Shown one piece after another: positions 43,464 through 51,669 of a stretch of 64,000 bases of DNA. The stretch is from Ferrovibrio sp041906005 (lineage in GTDB: Bacteria > Pseudomonadota > Alphaproteobacteria > Ferrovibrionales > Ferrovibrionaceae). The stretch is taken from contig NZ_JAYRJY010000001.1 in NCBI RefSeq assembly GCF_041906005.1, positions 1,488,001 to 1,552,000 of the forward strand, in the 5' to 3' direction. The notes beneath the pieces were generated by a model. That model saw only the letters and a program-made list of their open reading frames with translations. It was not told where the DNA came from and made no database searches. The position numbers and the translations under genes were made by a program. Each line of letters begins with the position of its first letter. Within the stretch, counting starts at the first letter, position 1.

Positions 43464-43486
43464 ATGCCCGGCCTCGTGCCGGGCAT
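43464..43486. repeat. REP-like hairpin, copy 1
   Basis: Perfect 9-bp stem ATGCCCGGC / GCCGGGCAT with loop CTCGT, preceded by GTC and followed by CCACG. This is the short palindromic extragenic repeat common in alphaproteobacteria. It lies just after maeB and is oriented opposite to copy 2 at 43947. Confidence 0.8.
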
Positions 43487-43504
43487 CCACGCCTTCATCA
43501 CAGA

Positions 43505-43936
43505 ATGAACGCTCTGCAAGCTGCACGAAACGCCCTGTCGGAAATCGCCCGGCGATTCCCGACCTTGCGGATGGAGGAGCAGCCTGATGATCCAGTTGAA
43601 TTAAGCATCAAACTTCCTGTTCAACCGGGCCTTTCTCATGACATCTGGCTCGGATTCCAGAACGAAAACGAGCTGCATTTCAGCGTAGGCCATTTCTGGA
43701 TGGAATGGTTCCCATGTACAGACAAAGCCAAAGCCGCCGCTTTCGTGGACGCGGTGACAGGTTTCATCTCTGGCCGGTACAGAATTCTTGAGCACTATCG
43801 CGGCAAAAAATGCGTCCGCGCGGAGTTGCAAATGCCGGATGGCGACAAGTGGCGTACGATTTCATCATGGGCGCGCCCTTCACTGCCTTTCCCTTTGAAA
43901 AAGCAGTTCCGAGAGATTCGCAATCGCCCTGTCTGA
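43505..43936 (+). CDS. Orphan hypothetical protein between REP-like repeats
   Basis: A 143-residue soluble protein, not recognised. Its middle (ELSIKLPVQPGLSHDIWLGFQNENELHFSVGHFWMEWFPC) reads as beta-strands; the tail is basic (FPLKKQFREIRNRPV). Codon use is looser and more AT-rich than in the neighbours, with rare-looking GAA, TTT and ATT codons. It lies exactly between two inverted REP-like hairpins and has no ribosome-binding site that I can see. Possibly acquired together with the repeats; function unknown. Confidence 0.65.
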   Translation: MNALQAARNALSEIARRFPTLRMEEQPDDPVELSIKLPVQPGLSHDIWLGFQNENELHFSVGHFWMEWFPCTDKAKAAAFVDAVTGFISGRYRILEHYRGKKCVRAELQMPDGDKWRTISSWARPSLPFPLKKQFREIRNRPV

Positions 43937-43946
43937 CAAGACGTGG

Positions 43947-43969
43947 ATGGCCGGGACAAGCCCGGCCAT
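43947..43969. repeat. REP-like hairpin, copy 2 (inverted relative to copy 1)
   Basis: Perfect 9-bp stem ATGGCCGGG / CCCGGCCAT with loop ACAAG. On the minus strand it reads GTCATGGCCGGGC, then GGCCATCCACG, the same extended pattern as copy 1. It starts 11 bp after the orphan gene's stop. Confidence 0.8.
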
Positions 43970-44004
43970 GACGGTTTTAGGTTGGCGCGCCCAGTTATTG
44001 TTCT

Positions 44005-44247
44005 CTATTGTCGCCACTGCGAGCCGACCTGCTCGCGGGTCAGACCGACATCGCGGAGCTGGGCGTCGCTGAGATCGCGCAGCTCCTCGTGCCGGCGCCA
44101 GCGCCGCTGCAGCTCGACAAGCCGGACAAGCCCGCCGCCGAGCCATTCGAACGGCGACGGCAAACGCCAGATCGTACTTCCGCTGGGTTGCAGAACTGGT
44201 GGATGGGCAGGGGAATAGATTCGGGAACAGGTACCGCCACAAGACAT
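44005..44247 (-). CDS. DUF1127 domain protein, short form
   Basis: An 80-residue protein. The first 35 residues are variable and Pro-rich; the DUF1127 motif follows: FEWLGGGLVRLVELQRRWRRHEELRDLSDAQLRDVGLTREQV. DUF1127 proteins of this size in alphaproteobacteria are small Arg-rich proteins that affect RNA turnover and phosphate or carbon use. It diverges from the binding protein gene at 44490. Confidence 0.78.
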   Translation of the reverse strand: MSCGGTCSRIYSPAHPPVLQPSGSTIWRLPSPFEWLGGGLVRLVELQRRWRRHEELRDLSDAQLRDVGLTREQVGSQWRQ

Positions 44248-44459
44248 GCCTCACCTCCTGACGGAGCGAGACAACGCTTGACGGCCCATGATCCTGAAAA
44301 AGGGGAAGGTCGCTGACCGGGCGGTTGTCGCTGGCCCGGTGACGGCGAAAGATAATACGGTGGCAAACGAAGTCAATCGCGAAACCAATCCTGCTTCGTC
44401 AGCACACATCCGTTTATTCTGGTGCGCCGCGGCTTGCATGCTGGCGGCTTTTTCTTACC

Positions 44460-44483
44460 CTCCGCGCAGTTTTTGTCGCGGAG
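44460..44483 (+). promoter_or_regulatory. Stem that covers the ribosome site of the first binding protein
   Basis: CTCCGCG (44460-44466) pairs with CGCGGAG (44477-44483); the right arm contains GGAG, the ribosome-binding site 6 nt before the ATG at 44490. The 10-nt loop is T-rich. Translation control is inferred. The rest of the 242-bp gap (44248-44489) shows no gene. Confidence 0.45.
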
Positions 44484-44489
44484 TTCATC

Positions 44490-45692
44490 ATGCGCATTCT
44501 CGCCTTTCTGGCTGTTGTTTTCCTGAGTGTCACGGCACGGGCCGAGACGGTTCGTATCGCTTTCATCGATCCGCTGTCGGGACCGGCGGCGGCCGTGACC
44601 GAGAATGCGCTGAACCACCTGCGCTTCATGGCCGAGCGCCTGGCTTCGCCGGAGGCGACATACGAGATCACCGGCTATGACAACAAGCTGAACGCGCAGG
44701 AAAGCATCATCCAGGCGCAGAAAGCCATCGATGCAGGCATCCGCATCATCGTGGCGGGCAATTCCTCGGCCGCCGCCGGCGCGCTGAACGAATTCATCGC
44801 CAAGCATAACGAGCGTTACCCGGACAAGACCGTGCTGTTCCTCAACATCTCGGCCATCGATCCGGCGCTGACCAACGAGAAATGTTCGCCGTCGCATTTC
44901 CGCTTCGATGCCCATGCGGACATGAAGATGCTGGCCCTGGCGAAATTCATCGCCACGCAGAAGCAGATCAGACGCGTCTACCTGATCAACCAGGATTATT
45001 CCTTCGGCCAGGCGGTGCGGGCGGCAGCGCTGACGATGGTAAAGGCCGCGCGGCCCGATATCGAGATCGTGGGCGACGAGCTGCATCCGCTGGCCAAGAT
45101 CACCGACTTCGCGCCCTATGTGGCCAAGATCAAGGCCAGCAATGCCGATGGCGTGATCACCGGCAACTGGGGCAGCGACCTGGCCCTGCTGCTGAAAGCC
45201 GCCGCCGACGCCAACCTGCAGGCCGGCTGGTATACCTATTACGCCAGCGGCATCGGCAGCCCGACCGCCGTGCGCCAGACCGGCCTGGAGCATCGCGTGT
45301 TCGCCGTGATCGAGGGCCATTCCAACATGGCGATGACAGACGATCTCGATGCGGCATACCGCGCCCGCTTCGGCGGCAGCTTCAACGTGCCGCGCGCTCG
45401 CCTGCTGATGGACATGCTGAACGACGCCGTTCTGGCGGCCAAAAGCGCCGAGCCGCGCAGGATCGCGCCATTGCTGGCCCAGGCGCAGCGCAAGACCATG
45501 TATGGCAGCAGCGCCAGCATGCGCGCGCAGGACCATCAGGTGCTGCAGGACCTGGTGATCGCCTCCTTCGGCCCGCTGGATGCGACTATGAAATTTGATG
45601 AGGAAAAGACCGGCTGGGGCTGGAAGACGGCCGGCATGGTGAAGGCGGCCGATACCGCGCTGCCGAGTACGTGCAGGATGGGCGCGCTGTAG
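44490..45692 (+). CDS. Branched-chain-type ABC substrate-binding protein, paralogue 1
   Basis: A 400-residue periplasmic protein with a signal peptide (1-18, ending TARAE). The LivK-like fold includes VRIAFIDPLSGPAAAV, QAQKAIDAGIRIIVAGNSSAAAGALNEF, YLINQDYSFGQAVRAAA and ITGNWGSDLALLLKAAADA. It keeps two cysteines (C132 in NEKCSPSHFRFDAH, C395 in PSTCRMG) shared with the paralogue at 48059, a possible disulphide. It is separated from the permease genes by gntR and the hydrolase. Ligand unknown. Confidence 0.88.
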   Translation: MRILAFLAVVFLSVTARAETVRIAFIDPLSGPAAAVTENALNHLRFMAERLASPEATYEITGYDNKLNAQESIIQAQKAIDAGIRIIVAGNSSAAAGALNEFIAKHNERYPDKTVLFLNISAIDPALTNEKCSPSHFRFDAHADMKMLALAKFIATQKQIRRVYLINQDYSFGQAVRAAALTMVKAARPDIEIVGDELHPLAKITDFAPYVAKIKASNADGVITGNWGSDLALLLKAAADANLQAGWYTYYASGIGSPTAVRQTGLEHRVFAVIEGHSNMAMTDDLDAAYRARFGGSFNVPRARLLMDMLNDAVLAAKSAEPRRIAPLLAQAQRKTMYGSSASMRAQDHQVLQDLVIASFGPLDATMKFDEEKTGWGWKTAGMVKAADTALPSTCRMGAL

Positions 45693-45699
45693 CGCCGCG

Positions 45700-46452
45700 T
45701 CACATCATGCCGGTGACGAGGTCGACCGGCTGGTCGAGATCCATGCCGGCCTTCTCGAAACCCTTGCGCCAGTCGATCAGGTGACGCCGGGTCCAGAGCC
45801 GCGCCATTTCGATGTCACGCCGGCGCAGTGATTCCGCCAGCATGCGGTGCGCCTCGATCAGGCGTTGCGCGCCATGTTCAGTCGCGCGCACCGCGACATT
45901 GGTCGTGGGATAGATCAGCATGTTGGACGGTTCGCGCGCCAGTTCCAGCACGCGGTTGCGGCCGGTCTTTTCCAGCAGCAGATGAAATTCGCTGTCGAGA
46001 GCGGCCACGGCGGCGGGATCGTCCATCGCCTCTTCGGTGGCGGCGATATTGGCATCCAGCGCCGCAATCTCTTCCGGCGTGGCCCGCTCCACCGCCAGTT
46101 CGATGGAGGCCAGGCTGAGCGCCATGGTGGCTTCCCACAATTCGCGGAAACTAACCTGATGCAGCATCAGCGCGCGGCTGGCACGGGTGGCCAGCCGGTC
46201 GTAATGCGGCAGGCCGACAGCAAGCCGGCGGCTGGAATCGCGATGCACCATGCCGCCCTGCTCGAGCAGGCGGATGCCTTCGCGCACCGTGGAGCGGTTG
46301 ACGCCGAACTGGCGCACCAGCTCGGCCTCGGTGCCGATGGGATCGCCGGGACGCAGGCGACCCGACAGAATCTCGCGCTCGATCGCCTCGGCCACCATCT
46401 GATAGGCGGGCACCGGCGTGATGCGCGTGAATTTCTCGGCCGACTCAGACAT
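45700..46452 (-). CDS. GntR family regulator, FadR/FCD type
   Basis: A 250-residue regulator. The winged HTH (about 15-80) includes QMVAEAIEREILSGRLRPGDPIGTEAELVRQFGVNRSTVREGIRLLEQGGMVHR. The C-terminal FCD ligand domain (about 95-235) has a D..FH...  metal pattern in ALDSEFHLLLEKTGRNRVL and a later HRMLAESL histidine. Such proteins sense small carboxylic acids. It diverges from the serine hydrolase gene, and a dyad that could be its operator lies between them. Confidence 0.92.
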   Translation of the reverse strand: MSESAEKFTRITPVPAYQMVAEAIEREILSGRLRPGDPIGTEAELVRQFGVNRSTVREGIRLLEQGGMVHRDSSRRLAVGLPHYDRLATRASRALMLHQVSFRELWEATMALSLASIELAVERATPEEIAALDANIAATEEAMDDPAAVAALDSEFHLLLEKTGRNRVLELAREPSNMLIYPTTNVAVRATEHGAQRLIEAHRMLAESLRRRDIEMARLWTRRHLIDWRKGFEKAGMDLDQPVDLVTGMM

Positions 46453-46636
46453 TTACCCCCCGATTCCGGACCCCTTTCCGGCGCGGCCGCGACATCGATT
46501 CGCGACCACTGGCAGAATGGGCAATGATCGGCATTTCCGCCAGCCGGGTCCAGCAATTGAGCATTTGACTTAGGTCCGATTGTCCGACAATCATGGTCGC
46601 CAAGCAAAATAAAAATGGTCCAGGGAGGCCACGCAG
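46453..46636 (+). promoter_or_regulatory. gntR/hydrolase control region with GATTGT-CCG-ACAATC operator
   Basis: A 184-bp divergent interval. TTGACT (46565-46570) is a plausible -35 for the hydrolase. The perfect dyad GATTGT-CCG-ACAATC (46578-46592) follows; it matches the form of GntR/FCD operators (TTGTCnGACAA). A -10 is not obvious. GGAGG precedes the hydrolase ATG at 46637. The half-site GTCCGACAATC recurs before the TAXI-TRAP genes. Confidence 0.65.
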
Positions 46637-47953
46637 ATGAGAGTGCGCTATTTCGGGCGGTCCTTGATGGCTGCCCTTGCCATTGCTTTTGCGTTCCACG
46701 CCAGCTTGTCTGGCGGTGCAGGTCAACATGGTGCCCTTGCGGCCGACCTGCTGCCTCAGGGGGATCCGGCGGCCCTTGGCTTCGCCCCCGATCGCCTCGC
46801 CCGCATCACTGCCCGCCTGAAAGCGGATTCCGAGGCGCAGGTGATTCCCGGCGCCGTGCTGCTGATCGCGCGCCAGGGCAAGATCGCCTACTTCGAGGCC
46901 ATGGGCGTTCGCGACCCGCAGACCAAAGCGGCGATGACGCGGGACACGATTTTCCGCATTTATTCGATGACCAAGCCAATCGTCACCGTGGCGGCGATGA
47001 TGCAGGTGGAAGAAGGCCGCATGGCGGTCGGCGATCCGCTGGCCCGTTACATTCCCGCCTTCGCCAAGCCGCAGGTTGGCGTGGAAAAACCGGCAGCGGA
47101 AAACGGCGGAAAGCCGACGCTTGAGCTGGTGCCGGCGCAGCGGCCGATCAGCATCCAGGACCTGATGCGCCATACATCGGGCATCACCTATGGCTTTTTC
47201 GGTGTCGGCGCGGTGAAGGCGCAGTATCGCGAGACCGGCGTGATGGACGGCGATTTCGACAATGCCGAATTCGCCGAGCGTGTCGCCAAGCTGCCGCTGG
47301 CCTATCAGCCCGGCACGGTCTGGGATTACAGCCATTCCACCGATATCCTCGGCCGCGTGGTGGAAGTGGTGGACAAGAAGCCATTGAGCCAGGCGCTCAA
47401 AGATCGCCTGCTCAATCCCCTGGGCATGAAGGACACCGCCTTCTATGTCACTGACAATGCCAAGCAGGACCGCGTGGCCGAACCTTTCCCCGACGACCGC
47501 AGCCTGGGCGGCGGCGTGGAATTCTTCGATCCGCGCAAGGCGGGAAAATATGAATCCGGCGGCGGCGGCCTGACCGGCACGGCGATGGATTACGCGCGTT
47601 TCCTGCAGATGCTGCTGGATGGCGGCGCGCAGAACGGCAAGCGGTATCTGAGCCTCAAGACGCTGGCCTACATGACCTCCGACCATATGGGCAGCGGCAT
47701 TGTTCCGGGTCCCTATTTCCTGCCCGGTCCGGGCTATGGCTTCGGCCTTGGCTTCGGTGTGCGCAAGGATGGCGGTATTTCGGCCGATCCGGGCAGCGCC
47801 GGCGACTATTACTGGGGCGGCGCCGGCGGCACCTATTTCTGGGTCGATCCCAAGGAAAAGATGTTCGTCGTCTTCATGATGCAGTCGCCGAAGCAGCGCC
47901 TGACCTACCGCGCCCTGGTGCGCAACATGGTCTATGCGGCGATGGTGAAGTGA
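46637..47953 (+). CDS. Exported serine hydrolase (beta-lactamase class C/esterase fold)
   Basis: A 438-residue protein with a signal peptide (about 1-35, ending HGALA). The beta-lactamase-related domain has the SxxK nucleophile as S110-M-T-K113 in RIYSMTKPIV, the Tyr motif as WDYSHSTD, and GGAGGTYFWVDP near the C-terminus in place of KTG. This is the pattern of EstB-type esterases and D-aminopeptidase relatives, more than of true beta-lactamases. It is likely periplasmic. Placed between gntR and a binding protein plus Liv permease, it may release the compound that is imported (inference). Confidence 0.87.
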   Translation: MRVRYFGRSLMAALAIAFAFHASLSGGAGQHGALAADLLPQGDPAALGFAPDRLARITARLKADSEAQVIPGAVLLIARQGKIAYFEAMGVRDPQTKAAMTRDTIFRIYSMTKPIVTVAAMMQVEEGRMAVGDPLARYIPAFAKPQVGVEKPAAENGGKPTLELVPAQRPISIQDLMRHTSGITYGFFGVGAVKAQYRETGVMDGDFDNAEFAERVAKLPLAYQPGTVWDYSHSTDILGRVVEVVDKKPLSQALKDRLLNPLGMKDTAFYVTDNAKQDRVAEPFPDDRSLGGGVEFFDPRKAGKYESGGGGLTGTAMDYARFLQMLLDGGAQNGKRYLSLKTLAYMTSDHMGSGIVPGPYFLPGPGYGFGLGFGVRKDGGISADPGSAGDYYWGGAGGTYFWVDPKEKMFVVFMMQSPKQRLTYRALVRNMVYAAMVK

Positions 47954-48058
47954 GAGAGAACACGGCCAGCATGATCTGAACCGAATACAGGAATTCGCCG
48001 CTAGACCGGCGGATCGGCGGACCGGAAGCCGCCGCGACATAACTGGATGGAGGAAACA

Positions 48059-49309
48059 ATGCCGACTCGTCGTTATGGGACAGGCCTTGCCGTTGCCGCG
48101 CTGGCGGCCGGCCTGGGATTGGCAACACCAGCCTGGTCGCAGGTGAAAGTCGCGTTCATCGATCCGCTTTCCGGCGCCATGGCGCCGATCGGCGAGCATG
48201 GCGTGAAGCATTTCCAGTACATGATCGACAAGATCAACGCCAAAGGCGGCGTGAACGGCCAGAAGATGGAGCTGATCACGTTCGACAACAAGCTCAGCCC
48301 GCAGGAAACCGTGATCGCGGCGCAGAAGGCCATCGATGCCGGCGCCCGCATCCTGACGCTGGGCAACGGCTCGGGCGCCGCAGCGGCGATGATCGACTTC
48401 GTGAACAAGCATAACGACCGCAACCCCGGCAAGGAGGTGGTCTACCTCAACTATGCCGCGGTCGATCCGGCCTTCACCAACGACAAATGCAGCTACTGGC
48501 ATTTCCGCTGGGATGCCCATAGCGACATCAAGATGCAGGCCCTGACCAGCTACATGAAGGGCAAGCCGAACATCAAGAAGGTCTATCTGATCAATCAGGA
48601 TTATTCCTTCGGCCATGCCGTGCGCAAGGCGGCCAACGAAATGCTGAAAGCCAAGCGGCCCGACATCCAGATCGTGGGCGACGAGCTGCATCCCCTGGCC
48701 AAGATCACCGATTTCGCGCCCTATATCGCCAAGATCAAGGCCAGCGGCGCCGACAGCGTGATCACCGGCAACTGGGGCAGCGACATCGCGCTGCTGCTGA
48801 AAGCCTCGGCCGATGCCGGCCTGCAGGTGGATTACTACACCTACTATGCCGGCGGCGCCGGCGGCCCCACCGCGATCAAGCAGACCGGCCTGAAAGACCG
48901 CGTCTTCCAGATCACCGAAGGTTTCGCTAACATCAACACGCCGGCGAACTATGCCTGGGAAGAGGAGTTCCGCAAGAAAAGCGCGGGTCAGGGCTGGTGG
49001 TATCCGCGCGTGCGTAACGAGATGGAAATGCTGGCCGCCGCCATGAACGAGGCGAAGTCCAACGATCCGAAGGTGTTCGCCGAGAAGCTGCGCGGCATGA
49101 AGTACAAGAACATCTACGGCAAGGACACCTACATGCGCGCGGAAGACCATCAGTTCTTCCAGGACATCTACATCTCCGCGCTCACCCCCCTGTCGGGCGA
49201 CATGAAGTTCGACGAGGAGAATACCGGCTGGGGCTGGAAGCTGACCGCGACGGTGCCGATGGGCGAAACCGACGTGCCCACCACCTGCAAGATGGCCAAG
49301 CCAAGCTGA
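48059..49309 (+). CDS. Branched-chain-type ABC substrate-binding protein, paralogue 2
   Basis: A 416-residue periplasmic protein; the signal peptide ends near residue 29 (ATPAWSQ). The core VKVAFIDPLSGAMAPIGEHG, VYLINQDYSFGHAVRKAANEML and ITGNWGSDIALLLKASADAG is nearly identical in layout to the protein at 44490, with conserved C144 (NDKCSYWHFRWDAH) and C410 (PTTCKMA). GGAGGAAAC precedes the ATG at 48059, which is preferred over 48047. It leads the livHMGF run and is probably the system's main receptor. Confidence 0.92.
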   Translation: MPTRRYGTGLAVAALAAGLGLATPAWSQVKVAFIDPLSGAMAPIGEHGVKHFQYMIDKINAKGGVNGQKMELITFDNKLSPQETVIAAQKAIDAGARILTLGNGSGAAAAMIDFVNKHNDRNPGKEVVYLNYAAVDPAFTNDKCSYWHFRWDAHSDIKMQALTSYMKGKPNIKKVYLINQDYSFGHAVRKAANEMLKAKRPDIQIVGDELHPLAKITDFAPYIAKIKASGADSVITGNWGSDIALLLKASADAGLQVDYYTYYAGGAGGPTAIKQTGLKDRVFQITEGFANINTPANYAWEEEFRKKSAGQGWWYPRVRNEMEMLAAAMNEAKSNDPKVFAEKLRGMKYKNIYGKDTYMRAEDHQFFQDIYISALTPLSGDMKFDEENTGWGWKLTATVPMGETDVPTTCKMAKPS

Positions 49310-49325
49310 AACGCTTGCCCGATGC

Positions 49326-49352
49326 GCGGCCCCGGGTGAAAACCGGGGCCGC
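49326..49352 (+). terminator. Hairpin between the binding protein and livH
   Basis: A 10-bp perfect stem (49326-49335 and 49343-49352) with loop GTGAAAA and no T-run. It probably gives partial termination so that binding protein is made in excess. Confidence 0.6.
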
Positions 49353-49402
49353 GGCGTCTGGTTACCATGGTATAGTCCGGTTCGGGATTACGGGGGCGTT
49401 TC

Positions 49403-50353
49403 TTGCTGGAACTGGTGATCTTCTCCACGCTGAACGGCGTGCTTTACGGTATGCTGCTGTTTCTCCTGGCCAGCGGCCTGACACTGATCTTCTCGATGAT
49501 GGGCGTGCTGAATTTCGCCCACGCGAGCTTTTACATGCTGGGTGCCTATTTCGGCTTCCAGATCAGCCAGTGGCTGAATTTCTGGGTGGCCCTGATCGTC
49601 GCACCCGTGCTGGTCGGACTGATCGGCGCCGGCGTCGAGCGCTGGGGCCTGCGCACGGTGCATAAATGGGGCCATGTCGCCGAATTGCTGTTCACCTTCG
49701 GCCTGGCTTTCGTGGTGGAAGAACTGGTGCAGATGATCTGGGGCAAGCTGCCCGTCGATTATCGCGTGCCGCCGCTGCTGGATTTCCCCGCCTTCGAGCT
49801 GTTTGGCACCACTTATCCGGCTTTCCGCATGTTCATGCTGCTGATCTCGGTGGCGATCTTCCTGGTGCTGCTGCTGGTGCTGACGCGTTCGCGCACCGGC
49901 CTGATCATCCAGGCGGCGCTGACGCATCCCAACATGGTGGCGATGCTGGGCCATAACGTGCCGCGGGTGTTCATGCTCGTCTTCGGCTGCGGCTGCGGCC
50001 TTGCCGCGATTGCCGGCGTGATCGCCGGCCCTGCCCTGGTGACCCAGCCCAGCATGGCCCATGTGCTGGGCCCGATCCTGTTCGTGGTGGTGGTGTTCGG
50101 CGGCCTGGGTTCGCTGCCCGGCGCCTTCATCGCCTCGCTGCTGATCGGCCTGATCCAGACCTTTGCGATTGCCATCAACTATTCGCTGGGCGACATGCTG
50201 GCCACGATTGGCATGGCGCGGCCGGTGCAAGGCATATTGAACGATCTGTGGCAGGTGACGGTGGCGCAGATCGGCCCGGTAGTGCCGTATCTGATGCTGG
50301 TTCTGATCCTGATCTTCCGGCCCACAGGCCTGATGGGCACGCGGGAGACCTGA
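49403..50353 (+). CDS. livH: Branched-chain amino acid-type ABC permease LivH
   Basis: A 316-residue membrane protein with about eight helices. LLASGLTLIFSMMGVLNFAHASFYMLGAYFGFQIS near the N-terminus and VVVVFGGLGSLPGAFIASLLIGLIQ (EAA-like loop) are LivH marks. The start is a TTG at 49403 after GGGGG; no ATG or GTG fits the family N-terminus. Only 2 nt separate its stop from livM. Confidence 0.92.
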   Translation: MLELVIFSTLNGVLYGMLLFLLASGLTLIFSMMGVLNFAHASFYMLGAYFGFQISQWLNFWVALIVAPVLVGLIGAGVERWGLRTVHKWGHVAELLFTFGLAFVVEELVQMIWGKLPVDYRVPPLLDFPAFELFGTTYPAFRMFMLLISVAIFLVLLLVLTRSRTGLIIQAALTHPNMVAMLGHNVPRVFMLVFGCGCGLAAIAGVIAGPALVTQPSMAHVLGPILFVVVVFGGLGSLPGAFIASLLIGLIQTFAIAINYSLGDMLATIGMARPVQGILNDLWQVTVAQIGPVVPYLMLVLILIFRPTGLMGTRET

Positions 50354-50355
50354 GC

Positions 50356-51669
50356 ATGGCGATCACCACCATGACCAAACCGGCCTCCCTACCGCTCGAC
50401 TTGGCGAAACGCTACGGCATCTGGATCCTGGCTGCCGCCGTGATGATCGTGTTGCCCAAGATATTCACCTCGGGCGCAGCTCTCACCACCATGTGCCTGA
50501 TGGGCATCATGATCGTGTTCTCGCTCAGCTATAACATGCTGCTGGGCCAGACCGGCATGCTCAGCTTCGGCCATGCGGTCTATTACGGCCTGGGCGGTTT
50601 CCTGGCCGTGCATGCGATGAACGTTATCGCAGCCGACAAGCTGCCCATTCCGCTCCCCGTGCTGCCGTTGGCGGGCGGGTTGATGGGTCTTTTGTTCGGT
50701 TTCATCTTCGGCGCGGTCTCGACCCGACGCGCCGGCACCGCCTTTGCCATGATCTCGCTGGGCCTGGGCGAGCTGATCGCATCCCTGTCGCTGATCCTGC
50801 GCGGCTTTTTCGGCGGCGAGGAAGGCATCACGGCCAACCGCACCAAGATGCTGACCCTCTTCGGCGTGCGCTTCGGGCCGCAGATCGAGGTCTACTACCT
50901 GATCGCCGCCTGGTGCTTTGCGTGCATCGTGCTGATGTTCGCCTTCACCCGCACGCCGCTGGGCCGCATGTGCAACGCGGTGCGCGAGAATCCGGAACGC
51001 GCCGAATTCGTCGGCTATTCAACCCAGATGGTGCGCTTCATCGCGTTCTGCATCTCGGGCTTTTTCGCCGGTATCGCCGGTGGGCTGGCGGCGATCAATT
51101 TCGAGCTGATGAACGCCGTGAACATCTCGGGCGCGCAGTCGGGTGTCGTGCTGCTGATGGCCTATATCGGCGGCGTCGGACATTTCTTCGGCCCGATCCT
51201 GGGCGCCGTGCTGGTGACGCTGCTGCAGGTGATGCTGTCCGACATCACCGGGGCCTGGATGCTGTATTTCGGCCTGATCTTCATCGGCATGGTGATGTTT
51301 GCGCCAGGAGGCATGGCCGGGTTGATCATGCTGCATCTGCCGCTGTGGCAGCGCGGCACGCTGCTGCGCATCTTGCCGCATTATGCCGTGATGGCCGTGC
51401 CGGTACTGATGAGCCTGGCCGGCCTGGTGCTGCTGATCGAAACGGCACATCACCAGATGGTCAAGGCGGCCTCTGACGGGCCGGCCATGGCGATGCTGGG
51501 CATTCCATTCAGCTCCAATACCGCGCCACCCTGGATCGTCGCGCTTGCATTGCTCGGGGGCGGACTCTGGCTCGGCAGATTGTATGGCCCGAAACTGGCC
51601 GCTGCCTTCTCGGATGCCGCCCATGGCAAGGATCTGGGCAAGGACCTGGGCAAGGAGGCGGCCCGATGA
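50356..51669 (+). CDS. livM: Branched-chain amino acid-type ABC permease LivM
   Basis: A 437-residue membrane protein. MIVFSLSYNMLLGQTGMLSFGHAVYYGLGGFLAVH and AFTRTPLGRMCNAVRENPERAEFVGYSTQMVRFIAFCISGFFAGIAGGL are LivM marks. It is longer than usual: after the core, two extra helices (MAVPVLMSLAGLVLLIE and PPWIVALALLGGGLWLG) precede a tail with the repeated GKDLGKDLGKE. That tail's DNA also carries the livG ribosome site. The stop overlaps livG by 4 nt (ATGA). Confidence 0.92.
   Translation: MAITTMTKPASLPLDLAKRYGIWILAAAVMIVLPKIFTSGAALTTMCLMGIMIVFSLSYNMLLGQTGMLSFGHAVYYGLGGFLAVHAMNVIAADKLPIPLPVLPLAGGLMGLLFGFIFGAVSTRRAGTAFAMISLGLGELIASLSLILRGFFGGEEGITANRTKMLTLFGVRFGPQIEVYYLIAAWCFACIVLMFAFTRTPLGRMCNAVRENPERAEFVGYSTQMVRFIAFCISGFFAGIAGGLAAINFELMNAVNISGAQSGVVLLMAYIGGVGHFFGPILGAVLVTLLQVMLSDITGAWMLYFGLIFIGMVMFAPGGMAGLIMLHLPLWQRGTLLRILPHYAVMAVPVLMSLAGLVLLIETAHHQMVKAASDGPAMAMLGIPFSSNTAPPWIVALALLGGGLWLGRLYGPKLAAAFSDAAHGKDLGKDLGKEAAR
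51625..51660 (+). repeat. 12-bp triple repeat at the end of livM
   Basis: Units GGCAAGGATCTG (51625-51636), GGCAAGGACCTG (51637-51648) and GGCAAGGAGGCG (51649-51660). The last contains AAGGAGG (51652-51658), 7 nt before the livG ATG, a near-perfect ribosome-binding site. Confidence 0.85.

Noticed and set aside
43505..43936. Orphan gene as a transposase (RAYT)
   Set aside because: No HUH/Y1 motif (His-x-His plus Tyr) as in RAYT proteins; the protein is only 143 residues.
46637..47953. True class C beta-lactamase
   Set aside because: SxxK is present, but the Tyr motif is YSH and there is no KTG; it fits EstB-type hydrolases better.
46445..49150. A 901-codon open frame on the minus strand
   Set aside because: It is antisense to the serine hydrolase and the second binding protein, has His/Gln/Arg-heavy composition and no domain; a GC-rich shadow frame.
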